Source: an uncultured Gemmiger sp. (lineage in GTDB: Bacteria > Bacillota > Clostridia > Oscillospirales > Ruminococcaceae). From it: 64,000 nucleotides of DNA. The first letter of the stretch is position 1. Every line of letters begins with the position of its first letter. Where the stretch lies: NCBI GenBank assembly GCA_944388145.1, contig CALXHQ010000003.1, positions 52,296 through 116,295 on the forward strand, given 5' to 3'. A program made the position numbers and the translations under genes. A model generated the notes under the pieces. That model made no database searches and was not told where the DNA came from. It saw only the letters and a list, made by a program, of their open reading frames with translations. Shown in pieces: positions 7,913-16,653 of this stretch.

Positions 7913-9965
7913 AAGCCAGTATGACGCCTGGGTGCGGGGCCTGGTGGGCTCCGCCCGGTCCGGCAACCGCCAGGATGCGGATGCCGCCGCCCAGAGTGTA
8001 CAGGAGATGCAGAAAGCGCTGGACGAGCTGTCTGCCCAAAACACCCGGCACCGCACAGCCGCCGATCAGGCTGCCGGGGCCGTGAGCCGCGCCGCCGGAG
8101 CCACCATGGAACAGGTGCGCCGCATGAGTGATGAGCTGACCGCCTCGCTGCAGCGGGACGGATTGTTGGGCAAGACCGCCTCTGCCGCCCAGGCCGCGCC
8201 CGCAGCACCCCAGACCGCCGCCCACGGCAGCTTTGCAGGCCTGGCGGATCGGGTGCGCACCCGGGTGTTGGGGCAGGACGCCTTTGTCGGTGCCATTGTC
8301 AAGGCCTTCCGCCGCCCCTTTGTGATGGGTGTGCCGGACGCCGCCCACGCCCGCAGCGTAATGCTGTTGTGCGGTGCCGAGGGCACCGGCCGCCACTACG
8401 CCCTGCGCTGCGTGGCGGAGGAACTGGCCGCCCGGGGGCTGATCTCCACCGCCCGCATCGAGACGATGGACCTGGCCCTGTACCCCGGTCCCGCGCAGGA
8501 AAAGCTGTTTTTGCAGGACCTGTACGCCGCCCTGACCTGTGACGCTGAGATTCTGGCCTTTGACCATTACGAGGGTTGTGCCTCGGCCTACCTGAACATG
8601 CTGGCCACCCTGGCCATCGACGGCACACTGGCGCTGAACAGCCGGTATGTGCTGCAGCGGGGCATCCTGGTGGATGTGGGCACCGCACTGGCGCCCGACG
8701 CGGTGGGCGAACTGCAGGCGCGGGGCAAATATTTTGTCTTTTTCTCCGCCAACGGACCCGAAGCCCTGGCAGAACGGTTCGGCGCCCGGTTTGTGGATGC
8801 ACTTTCCGGCGACATCTGCCGTACCGAGCCTTTCACCCCCGAAAGTCTGAATGCCATCGCCGCCCGGGAGCTGAACGCCCTGGCCCAGAAGGTCAAGGCC
8901 CAGTGCCACCTGACCCTGACCGCCGGCAGCGAGGTGCGTGACCTGCTGGCGGGGCAGTATGGCCGCACCACCGGCGTGGACGCCATTCAGGAGTACGCCG
9001 GCAACGCCTACCGCGCGGTGGTGGAGTATGTGCTGGACCACGAGGCCCCGCTGCCGGAAGGGACCACCATCCGGCTGAGCGTGGCGGACGGCCGCCTGAT
9101 GGCTGCCGTAAATGAGGGCGAAGCCTTTGACCTTTTGAATCTGCTGCCCCAGCAGTACCGGGGCGATGTGGCCGCGGTGGAGGCCGAGCTGAACGCCATT
9201 GTGGGCCTGGATGAAGTCAAAGCCTTTGTGCGGGATATTGCCAGCAACGTGCAGGCCCAGCAGCGGCGCAAAGCTCAGGGGCTGAAAGCCGCCACCGTCA
9301 ACCTGCACATGATCTTTACCGGCAACCCGGGCACCGGCAAAACCACCATTGCCCGCATCCTGTCCAAGTATCTGAAGTCCATCGGCGCGCTGCGGGGCGG
9401 CCAGCTGGTGGAGGTGACCCGGGCCGACCTGGTGGGCCGGTATGTGGGCCACACGGCGCCGCTGACCAATCAGGTGATCCGCAGCGCCCTGGGCGGCGTG
9501 CTGTTCATCGATGAAGCGTACAGCCTTTACCGCGGCCGGGAGGACAGCTTTGGCCTGGAGGCCATCGACACGCTGGTCAAGGGCATTGAGGACCACCGGG
9601 ACGACCTGGTGGTGATCCTGGCCGGCTATACCCATGAGATGCAGCAGTTTTTGACCGCCAACTCAGGGCTGGCCAGCCGGTTTCCCAACCAGATCGAGTT
9701 CCCCGATTACACCGCCGGCCAGCTGTGGCAAATCAGCCAGTCCGTCGCCAAGGGCAAGGGTTACGTGCTGGACGCCGCCTGCGAGCCCCCGCTGAAGGCC
9801 TACTTTGCCCGCAAGCAGACTGAAAATCCGGGCAAAAACGGCAACGGCCGCATGGCCCGCAATGTGGTGGAACGCGCCATTCTGAACCAATCCAAACGGC
9901 TGGTGGCCGACCCGGACGCCTCGATGGAGCTGCTGCTGCCCGGTGACTTTGACCTGGATGACTGA
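7902..9965 (+). CDS. CbxX/CfqX-type AAA+ ATPase with two AAA modules
   Basis: This 687-residue cytoplasmic protein has a helical Ala/Gln-rich N-terminus (~1-115) and two AAA modules. The first (~120-400) is degenerate: its Walker A position reads CGAEGTGRH (no Lys-Thr) and Walker B reads ILAFDHYEG. The second (~430-670) is intact: Walker A GNPGTGKTT near residue 472, Walker B GGVLFIDEAY near 530, and the CbxX-like ILAGYTHEMQQFL segment. Relatives include SpoVK and rubisco-activase-type CbxX, which remodel protein complexes. It overlaps the Cys-tail gene by 11 bp, so it acts with that unit. ATG 7902 follows GAGGAA; ATG 7887 is an alternative start. Confidence 0.88.
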   Translation: MSIESQYDAWVRGLVGSARSGNRQDADAAAQSVQEMQKALDELSAQNTRHRTAADQAAGAVSRAAGATMEQVRRMSDELTASLQRDGLLGKTASAAQAAPAAPQTAAHGSFAGLADRVRTRVLGQDAFVGAIVKAFRRPFVMGVPDAAHARSVMLLCGAEGTGRHYALRCVAEELAARGLISTARIETMDLALYPGPAQEKLFLQDLYAALTCDAEILAFDHYEGCASAYLNMLATLAIDGTLALNSRYVLQRGILVDVGTALAPDAVGELQARGKYFVFFSANGPEALAERFGARFVDALSGDICRTEPFTPESLNAIAARELNALAQKVKAQCHLTLTAGSEVRDLLAGQYGRTTGVDAIQEYAGNAYRAVVEYVLDHEAPLPEGTTIRLSVADGRLMAAVNEGEAFDLLNLLPQQYRGDVAAVEAELNAIVGLDEVKAFVRDIASNVQAQQRRKAQGLKAATVNLHMIFTGNPGTGKTTIARILSKYLKSIGALRGGQLVEVTRADLVGRYVGHTAPLTNQVIRSALGGVLFIDEAYSLYRGREDSFGLEAIDTLVKGIEDHRDDLVVILAGYTHEMQQFLTANSGLASRFPNQIEFPDYTAGQLWQISQSVAKGKGYVLDAACEPPLKAYFARKQTENPGKNGNGRMARNVVERAILNQSKRLVADPDASMELLLPGDFDLDD

Positions 9966-9993
9966 CGGCATCTCTATCTAGACAGAACTGCAC

Positions 9994-10040
9994 AAAAACA
10001 TCCCCGGCAGAACCATAGGGTTCCGTCGGGGATGTTTTTT
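9994..10040. terminator. Bidirectional terminator between the AAA+ and LCP genes
   Basis: A long imperfect stem (AAAAACATCCCC with GGGGATGTTTTTT) with an inner arm lies between convergent genes. It has A/T runs on both sides, so it can work in both directions. Confidence 0.88.
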
Positions 10041-10057
10041 GTGCCGCGCGGCGGCAG

Positions 10058-12556
10058 TCAGCCAGCCGGCACCGTCAGCAATGCGGGGAAATAGTCGGCC
10101 GCAGGCGGGATGTCCTCCTCGCCGGGCTGGAAGAGCGGTACCCTGCTGGCAAAGGGGCTGTCTGCACCGTCCAGCCGCAGCCAGCTGCACCCGGTCAGTG
10201 CGTCGGGGGCACAGGCCTGCAGCAGCGGATAATCAAAGGTCCGATCGTTGGGCAGGGCCCTGTTCACATCCTCGGCGAGATACAGCACCCCCACCGCTTG
10301 CACCTGCCCTGCCACAGGTGAGCGGGAACTTTCCAGCAGGGCGGCGAAGGTCTGGTACTCGTCCTCGCCCCGCTCGGTCAGGGCGGTGGCGGAGGCCATC
10401 TTCAGGCTGAAATCCCCAAGGAAGCAGGCATCCTCCGGCAAAAGATCCTCAAATCGGCAGAAATTTTCATACATTTGCCGGGCGCGCTGCCCCTCGGTGC
10501 CGGTACCGTCCCGGAAGGATGCACTCGCCCCGGCATTGTCCGCCAGCAGGTCTGCCAAAGGCAGGCTGTCGCCAAACAGGGACGCCAGCGTGTCGCTGCT
10601 GCCCTGTTCCTGTTCCAGGCGCAGCAACAGATACTCGCCGGCCGTGACGGTGGGCTGTACGGCGCTCTGCCGCAGCCAGTAGTCGATGTCCTCTGTTTCT
10701 GCATTGGGCACGGCGGACGGGCTGCGCAACAGGGCAAGGGCGGCGGCGGTCATCCGGGGGGAGGTGTCCGGTCCAAGCCCCAGCAGATGCAGCTGCTCCC
10801 GGGGCTGCCGGTTGCTGTTAAACGCCCGCAGCCAGGTGTAAAATTCCCGCTGCAAATCGGTCACGTCCGTTTCCTGAAGGTCCGTGTACAGATCCAGCAG
10901 GGCCTCGTCGCCGCCGGTGATATAGGCGTCCAGCAAAACGCCGCCGGCCATGCTGTCCTCTGTCAGCAGGCAGCGCACGCCCGCATCTGCCAGCTGCTGA
11001 ACCATTGCCTGGCGCACCTGTGCGCCGGCAGCCGCGGTGAAGTCATCGCCCAGCAGCCAAACGCGTGTCTGGTCCATCGCGCTGCCGCTCTCTGCGTCGG
11101 TTCGGCCCGGCCCGGCGCCGCTTTCCGGGGTTTCCAGGCGGGCGAAATCGGCATCTGTCGGCCACAGTCCGGACCCGTCGGTCAAGTTCACCGCCAATGT
11201 ATTGGCGGCCAGGTACGCCCCAAAGTCCTCCAGCTGTTCCCCGGTGTAATCGCCCAAGGCAGTCTCGACGGTCTGACCGCGGGGATATGTATCGCTGTCA
11301 CTGTCCTCATCATAGAGGAAATCGTGCAGGATGGCGATATTTTCGGCCCAGTCAGGGTCGTACATCTGCCGGTTGTCCATGCCGGTGCGCACACCGTAGG
11401 TGCCCTGGGCCGGCAGCGACATCTGCTCCGCCGTCACCCCCAGAAAGCCCGGCAGCTGCACCAACAGCGCGGCGATCTCCGACTTGGTAAAGTTGGTCTG
11501 CACAAGCGGCAGCACGGTGTCCAGCAGGGTGTTCAATTCCAGCGGTGAGGCCGACTTGATCTGATCCAGCACCGCCTGGATGACCGTGCGCTGGCGCTGG
11601 ATGCGCATCCAGTCGCTGTCGATGGCCCGCAGCCGGGCGTACTGCAGGGCGGTATAGCCGTCCATGTGGTTGAGGCCGGGGGTAACCTTGTTGACGATCA
11701 GCATTGAGTTGGAGGGGACCTCCCAGTTGAGGGCGGCGGCCTCCTCCTCGGTCAGATTGATGTCCACCCCGCCCACGGCGTCCACGATCTGCACAAAAGA
11801 GTTGAAGTTGATGCGCACATAGTGGTCCACCGCCACGTTGAAGCAGTCCTCCACCGTCTCCATGGTCAGCTTGGCGCCGCCATAGCGGAAGGTGTGGGTG
11901 ATCCAGTCGTATTCCCCCTCGTAGCCGTCCAGCAGGATGGGCACGCCGGTGGCCCGCTCGATGGAAACCAGTTTGATGGTATCCTCCCGGATGTTCAGTG
12001 AGACGAGGATCAGGCTGTCGGCCCGCGCATCCTCACTGAACTCGGTGGTGGAGGAGGTGCCGTCCAGTTCATCAAGATGGGTGAACGCGTCCCAGTCATT
12101 GACGGCGTCGGTGCGCTCGTCGGTGCTGATGAGCAGGATGTTCAGCACGTCCGAATCCTCAAAGGGGCTGCCCTCCGGCATGACCATTTCATCGGTATTT
12201 TCCACCAGGCCGGTGGTGTCCAGATCCTGGTCCTCGTCAGCATCGATGGTTCCCACCGAATCGACGCTGCCGTCATGGTACTGGATCAGATCCAGCTTGC
12301 CATTGACATACAAAAACACGGCAGCGGCCAGCACCAGCACTGCGCAGGCAAGGCCCAGCAGCAGGCGCCCCCACAGCGGGATGCGCCGCCGTCTGCCGGC
12401 CCGCGGCGCATCCTGTGCGGCGTCGGCAGTGGCCACAGCGGCAGCGGTTTTCCCGGCAGTTGGATCTGTTTGCGGCTCGGCGGCAGGCTGCCCGGCGGAT
12501 GTACCGGCGAGGGTGGTGCTTGCCGGCGTGGTGTTGGAATGGTCTGGCTTTCTCAT
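10058..12556 (-). CDS. LytR-CpsA-Psr family protein fused to an erythromycin-esterase-like domain
   Basis: This 832-residue protein starts with a disordered Ala/Thr-rich cytoplasmic segment (1-55), a TM helix (~62-87) and an extracellular LCP domain (~135-420). LCP hallmarks are ILLISTDERTD, RADSLILVSLN, INFNSFVQIVDAVGGVDI and the Arg-rich DWMRIQRQR. LCP proteins attach anionic polymers to peptidoglycan. The extra C-terminus (~495-800) resembles the Ere/erythromycin-esterase fold: WLLGDD, LLTEDSMAGGVLLDAY, then EFYTWLRAFNSNRQPREQLHLLG. The catalytic His of the Ere GExxHG motif appears to be missing, so this part may be a binding domain. The fold assignment is by eye and is the weaker half of this call. 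Confidence 0.8.
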   Translation of the reverse strand: MRKPDHSNTTPASTTLAGTSAGQPAAEPQTDPTAGKTAAAVATADAAQDAPRAGRRRRIPLWGRLLLGLACAVLVLAAAVFLYVNGKLDLIQYHDGSVDSVGTIDADEDQDLDTTGLVENTDEMVMPEGSPFEDSDVLNILLISTDERTDAVNDWDAFTHLDELDGTSSTTEFSEDARADSLILVSLNIREDTIKLVSIERATGVPILLDGYEGEYDWITHTFRYGGAKLTMETVEDCFNVAVDHYVRINFNSFVQIVDAVGGVDINLTEEEAAALNWEVPSNSMLIVNKVTPGLNHMDGYTALQYARLRAIDSDWMRIQRQRTVIQAVLDQIKSASPLELNTLLDTVLPLVQTNFTKSEIAALLVQLPGFLGVTAEQMSLPAQGTYGVRTGMDNRQMYDPDWAENIAILHDFLYDEDSDSDTYPRGQTVETALGDYTGEQLEDFGAYLAANTLAVNLTDGSGLWPTDADFARLETPESGAGPGRTDAESGSAMDQTRVWLLGDDFTAAAGAQVRQAMVQQLADAGVRCLLTEDSMAGGVLLDAYITGGDEALLDLYTDLQETDVTDLQREFYTWLRAFNSNRQPREQLHLLGLGPDTSPRMTAAALALLRSPSAVPNAETEDIDYWLRQSAVQPTVTAGEYLLLRLEQEQGSSDTLASLFGDSLPLADLLADNAGASASFRDGTGTEGQRARQMYENFCRFEDLLPEDACFLGDFSLKMASATALTERGEDEYQTFAALLESSRSPVAGQVQAVGVLYLAEDVNRALPNDRTFDYPLLQACAPDALTGCSWLRLDGADSPFASRVPLFQPGEEDIPPAADYFPALLTVPAG

Positions 12557-12742
12557 AGGGTTCCTCTGTTTTGCTGCCCGGCAGCGGAACTGCGGGGCAC
12601 TTGGTTACATTTTGGATACAAATTATCATAGCACATTTTCCGACAGTTTGCACCCATTTTCGCCCACCTTTCACATTTGCCGGGCCGTTGCCGCCGGAGC
12701 GCCGGACCCCGGCGGCAATTTACAAAAAAGCAAAGCATCTTG

Positions 12743-12771
12743 TTGAAATGTTCTCATGCATCCTGTACAAT
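12743..12771 (+). promoter_or_regulatory. Promoter of the hydrogenase operon
   Basis: TTGAAA (12743-12748) and TACAAT (12766-12771) are separated by 17 bp. The start codon is about 200 bp downstream, leaving a long leader. Confidence 0.7.
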
Positions 12772-12777
12772 AGGATA

Positions 12778-12975
12778 TATCAGCGGGCCGATGCTGCGGC
12801 CCAGCCACCCGCGCCGCCGGCTGTTTTGCCCCGGCGGCGTCCCAGGGTGTATTTGATCCATCAAGTTGGCCAAAAGCGCCAAATCTCCGCGCGGAAAAAG
12901 CAGCAGGTGCCGCCCCGGCAGAACCAGGCGATGCCGAGGATTGGTCAGATACACCCCACCATCAGGAGGTAACAA
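12778..12975 (+). promoter_or_regulatory. Long structured 5' leader of the hydrogenase operon
   Basis: The ~200-nt stretch between promoter and GTG start has no ORF. An 8-bp long-range stem (12845-12852 GGGTGTAT with 12949-12956 ATACACCC) encloses small hairpins at 12853-12864, 12866-12882, 12886-12895 and 12908-12920. It ends 8 nt before the AGGAGGT. Upstream there is a further GC hairpin (GCCGCCGG...CCGGCGGC). This may be a regulatory RNA; I do not match it to a known riboswitch class. Confidence 0.4.
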
Positions 12976-14811
12976 GTGTCAAGACTTTCCATCGAGACCC
13001 CGGACCGTGCCCAGCAGGTGGTCGAGGACCTGTGCCGGGACATGGGGCACCGCATCGCGGCCAACCCGCCGGGCCTGTGCCCGGTGGACATGGCGCTGAA
13101 TTTTCTGCGCCTGTGCCACGCCCAGACCTGCGGCAAGTGTGTGCCCTGCCGCATCGGGCTTTCCCAGCTGGAAACGCTGATCGAGAGCGTTTTGGACCAG
13201 ACTGCCCCCGAGGGCACCATCGATCTGATTGAATCCACCGCCGCCGCCATTGTGGATTCGGCCGACTGCGCCATCGGGTATGAGGCCGCCGCCATGGTGC
13301 TGGAGGGGGTGCGGGGCTTCCGGGAGGATTACGAGGAGCACGCCTACTATGGCCGCTGCATCTGCAGCCTGAAACAGCCGGTGCCCTGCGTAACCACCTG
13401 CCCCGCCCATGTGGACATCCCCGGCTATATTGCACTGGTGCGGGAGGGCCGCTTTGACGACGCGGTGGACCTGATCCGCAAGGACAATCCCTTCCCCTAC
13501 GCCTGCGCCTATGTCTGCGAGCATCCCTGTGAGCGGCAGTGCCGCCGGCGCCTGGTGGATGACGCAGTAAATATCTGCGGCCTGAAGCGCTACGCGGTGG
13601 ACCACTCCACCCGGCATGCGCCCCCGCCCGCGGCCCCGGCCACCGGCAAACGGGTGGCAGTGGTGGGCGGCGGTCCCAGCGGCCTGACAGCCGCCTACTA
13701 TCTGACCCAGATGGGCCACAGCGTGACCGTGTTTGAACAGCGGGAAAAGCTGGGCGGCATGCTGCGTTACGGCATCCCCGACTACCGCCTGCCGCCCGAT
13801 GTGCTGGACCACGACATCGACTATATCCTGTCCGCCGGCATGGAGGTCAAAACCGGCGTCTGCGTGGGGCGGGAGGTCCAGGTGCCCGAGCTGCAAAAAA
13901 CCTATGACGCCGTCTATGTGGCCATCGGCGCCCACGCCGACAAAAAGCTGGGCCTGGAGGGCGAAAACAGCGAGAATGTGCTTTCTGCCGTTGAGTTTTT
14001 GCGCAACTGCGGCGAGGGCAATGCCCCCGATTTTACTGGCAAGCGGGTGGTGGTGATCGGCGGCGGCAACGTGAGCATGGACGCCACCCGGACTTCCATC
14101 CGGCTGGGCGCCGAGAGCGTCACCTGCGTCTACCGCCGCCGGGTGGACGACATGACCGCCCTGCCGGAGGAGATTGAGGACGCCCTGGCCGAGGGCTGCC
14201 AGATCCTGCCCCTGCAGGCGCCCCACCGCATCGAGGCGGACGAGAACGGCAAAGTGGCCGCCCTGTGGACCCGGCCGCAGATCATCGGCGGTTATGGCCG
14301 CGACGGCCGCCCCGGCCCCCGCAATGCCGCCGAGAAGGAGTTCCGCATCCCGGCGGATTACATCATCATCGCCATCGGCCAGCGCATTGAGTCCGATGAG
14401 TTCGAGAAGGTGGGCATTGAGACAAGCCACGGTGCCCTCAAGGCCGACCTGTCCGGCTATGTGCCCGGCACCCCCAATGTGTTTGCCGGCGGCGATGCGG
14501 TCACCGGCCCGGCCACCGTCATCCGCGCGGTGGCGGCGGGCAAGGTGGGCGCCGCCAACATTGACGCCTTTCTGGGCTGCCACCACACCATCGGCACCCA
14601 GGTGCATATTCCGCCCGCCAAGCTGTCCAACACGCCGCCCTGCGGCCGCATCCAGCTGAAAAGCCGCAACCCGCTGGAGGCCCGTCAGGACTTTGCGCTG
14701 GCCACCTGCGGCATGAGCGCCGAGGAGGCCGTGCAGGAGGCCAGCCGCTGCCTGCGCTGTGACCACTTCGGTTACGGCATCTTCAAGGGAGGGAGGTCGA
14801 CCCAATGGTAA
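12976..14811 (+). CDS. FAD/NAD(P)-dependent oxidoreductase with NuoF-type and GltD-type Fe-S domains
   Basis: This 611-residue protein has three modules. The N-terminal ~115 residues carry a NuoF-like 4Fe-4S binding motif (CGKCVPCRIG). Residues ~125-215 form the GltD/NfnB-type double 4Fe-4S domain (CSLKQPVPCVTTCP, CEHPCERQCRR). Residues ~220-560 form a two-dinucleotide fold with FAD site VAVVGGGPSGLTAAYYL and NAD(P) site VVVIGGGNVSMDATR. A C-terminal CLRCD adds another Cys pair. Start is GTG with AGGAGGT at ideal spacing. It overlaps the hydrogenase gene by 7 bp, so it most likely passes electrons between NAD(P)H and the hydrogenase. Direction and possible bifurcation cannot be read from the sequence. 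Confidence 0.88.
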   Translation: MSRLSIETPDRAQQVVEDLCRDMGHRIAANPPGLCPVDMALNFLRLCHAQTCGKCVPCRIGLSQLETLIESVLDQTAPEGTIDLIESTAAAIVDSADCAIGYEAAAMVLEGVRGFREDYEEHAYYGRCICSLKQPVPCVTTCPAHVDIPGYIALVREGRFDDAVDLIRKDNPFPYACAYVCEHPCERQCRRRLVDDAVNICGLKRYAVDHSTRHAPPPAAPATGKRVAVVGGGPSGLTAAYYLTQMGHSVTVFEQREKLGGMLRYGIPDYRLPPDVLDHDIDYILSAGMEVKTGVCVGREVQVPELQKTYDAVYVAIGAHADKKLGLEGENSENVLSAVEFLRNCGEGNAPDFTGKRVVVIGGGNVSMDATRTSIRLGAESVTCVYRRRVDDMTALPEEIEDALAEGCQILPLQAPHRIEADENGKVAALWTRPQIIGGYGRDGRPGPRNAAEKEFRIPADYIIIAIGQRIESDEFEKVGIETSHGALKADLSGYVPGTPNVFAGGDAVTGPATVIRAVAAGKVGAANIDAFLGCHHTIGTQVHIPPAKLSNTPPCGRIQLKSRNPLEARQDFALATCGMSAEEAVQEASRCLRCDHFGYGIFKGGRSTQW

Positions 14812-16562
14812 ACGTGACTGTCAACGGCATAGCCGTGCAGGTGCCGGAGGGCACCACCATCCTGAATGCCGCCCTGGCCGCCGGGGTGGAGATCCCCCAC
14901 CTGTGCTATCTGAAGCACCTCAATGAGATCGGCGCCTGCCGTATCTGCTGCGTGGAGATCGAGGGCGAGCGCAACCTGGTGCCCAGCTGTAACAACCCGG
15001 TGTTCGAGGGGATGGTCATCCGCACCAACACCGACCGGGTGCGCCGCACCCGCCGCATCAATGTGGAGCTGATCCTCTCCCAGCACGACTGCAAGTGCGC
15101 CACCTGCGTGCGCAGCGGCAACTGCCAGCTGCAAAGCATCGCCAACGACCTGGGCATTCTGGAAAATCCCTACCCCACCGACCTGGTCACCGGTGTGCGC
15201 GCCCTGTGGCCCAAAGATTTTCCCCTCTACCGCGACACCAATAAGTGCATCAAGTGTATGCGCTGCATCCAGGTCTGCGACAAGATGCAGGGCGTCAACG
15301 TCTGGGACCTGTCCGGCACCGGCAGCCGCACCCGGGTGGACGTCAGTCACAACCGGCGCATCAAGGCGTCCGACTGCGCACTGTGCGGCCAGTGCATCAC
15401 CCACTGCCCGGTGGGCGCCCTGCGGGAGCGGGACGACACCGGCCGCCTGATGCGGGCCATTGCCGATCCGGACAAGATCACGGTGGTGCAGATTGCCCCT
15501 GCCGTGCGCGCCGCCTGGGGCGAGAGCCTGGGCCTGCCGCCCGAGAAGGCCAGCGTCAACCGCATCGCCGCGGTGCTGCGCCGGCTGGGTTTTGACTATG
15601 TGTTCGACACCAGCTTTTCCGCCGACCTGACCATCATGGAGGAGGGCACCGAATTTCTGAAGCAGTACACCGCCGGCAAGACAAAGGACCTGCCCATGTT
15701 CACCAGCTGCTGCCCCGGCTGGGTGCGGTATCTGAAGAGCCATTACCCCGAGTGGACCGGCCGCCTTTCCACCGCCAAAAGCCCCCAGCAGATGTTCGGC
15801 GCAGTGGCCAAAGCCTGCTTCGCCGGGCGCATCGGGGTGGAGCCGGAAAAGATTTTCAGCGTTTCCATCATGCCCTGCGTGGCAAAAAAGGCCGAGTGTG
15901 ACCTGCCTACCATGCGCACCGAGGCCGGGCAGGACGTGGACCTGGTGCTGACCACCCGGGAGCTGGTACGCCTGGTGCGGGCCGAGCGGCTGCACCCGGA
16001 GGACATCCCCGAGGAGGGCTTTGACTCCCCCATGGGGGTGTACAGCGGCGCGGGCGTCATCTTCGGCGCCACCGGCGGCGTGATGGAGGCCGCCCTGCGC
16101 ACCGCCTACTACCTGCATAACGGCAAAAACCCCAAGCCGGACGATTTCCGGGCGGTGCGGGGCGACGCCACCGGCGCGGCCGGCTGGACCGAGGCCGAGT
16201 TTGACCTGGGCGGCGGCGCCATCGTGCGCACCGCGGTGGTCAGCGGCCTGGCAAATACCGGCCGCCTGCTGGCCGAATTGAAGGCCGGCCGGGTCCACTA
16301 CGATTTTGTCGAGGTCATGGCCTGCCCCGGCGGCTGCGTCGGCGGCGGCGGACAGCCCATCCACACCGATGATGTGGAGCGGGCGGCCCAGCGCGGCAAG
16401 GTTCTGTATAACATCGACCGCATCCAGACGGTGCGCTTCAGCCACGAAAACCCCGAGGTCAACGCCCTCTACCGGGACGACTTGGGCGAACCTGGCAGCG
16501 AGCGCGCCGAGGCGCTGCTCCACACCGACCATACCGCCTGGCAGATGCCCGTCCAGGCGTAG
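14805..16562 (+). CDS. [FeFe] hydrogenase, catalytic subunit
   Basis: This 585-residue enzyme interconverts protons and H2. Domains in order: a 2Fe-2S ferredoxin domain (residues ~1-80; CRICCVEIEG and a distal Cys); a His-Cys 4Fe-4S site (HDCKCATCVRSGNC); two 4Fe-4S clusters (CIKCMRCIQVC, CALCGQCITHCP); then the H-cluster domain. The three H-cluster signatures are complete: TSCCPGW (~300), MPCVAKKAE (~355) and ACPGGCVGGGGQP (~507). A C-terminal small-subunit-like tail follows. The layout is that of group A, M3-type enzymes. It is coupled to the FAD/NAD(P) oxidoreductase upstream. Maturases HydEFG are not in the window. A strong terminator follows. Confidence 0.95.
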   Translation: MVNVTVNGIAVQVPEGTTILNAALAAGVEIPHLCYLKHLNEIGACRICCVEIEGERNLVPSCNNPVFEGMVIRTNTDRVRRTRRINVELILSQHDCKCATCVRSGNCQLQSIANDLGILENPYPTDLVTGVRALWPKDFPLYRDTNKCIKCMRCIQVCDKMQGVNVWDLSGTGSRTRVDVSHNRRIKASDCALCGQCITHCPVGALRERDDTGRLMRAIADPDKITVVQIAPAVRAAWGESLGLPPEKASVNRIAAVLRRLGFDYVFDTSFSADLTIMEEGTEFLKQYTAGKTKDLPMFTSCCPGWVRYLKSHYPEWTGRLSTAKSPQQMFGAVAKACFAGRIGVEPEKIFSVSIMPCVAKKAECDLPTMRTEAGQDVDLVLTTRELVRLVRAERLHPEDIPEEGFDSPMGVYSGAGVIFGATGGVMEAALRTAYYLHNGKNPKPDDFRAVRGDATGAAGWTEAEFDLGGGAIVRTAVVSGLANTGRLLAELKAGRVHYDFVEVMACPGGCVGGGGQPIHTDDVERAAQRGKVLYNIDRIQTVRFSHENPEVNALYRDDLGEPGSERAEALLHTDHTAWQMPVQA

Positions 16563-16594
16563 TCCCCGCACCTCCTGCGCCAACCGTACGCGCG

Positions 16595-16637
16595 AAAGCC
16601 CGCTGCACCGGATTGTTCCAGTGCAGCGGGCTTTTCT
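16595..16637. terminator. Terminator after the hydrogenase operon
   Basis: A 14-bp perfect stem (16595-16608 with 16621-16634) has a 12-nt loop and TTTT. It is shared with the convergent gene at 16654. Confidence 0.9.
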
Positions 16638-16653
16638 GCGCGGCGGCGGGAGA

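Noticed and set aside
10475-11548. Long plus-strand reading frames opposite the LCP gene
   Set aside because: They lack ribosome binding sites and family motifs and mirror the GC-rich codon pattern of the opposite gene. The same holds for other long antisense frames, such as those opposite 12976-16562 and 51862-55628.
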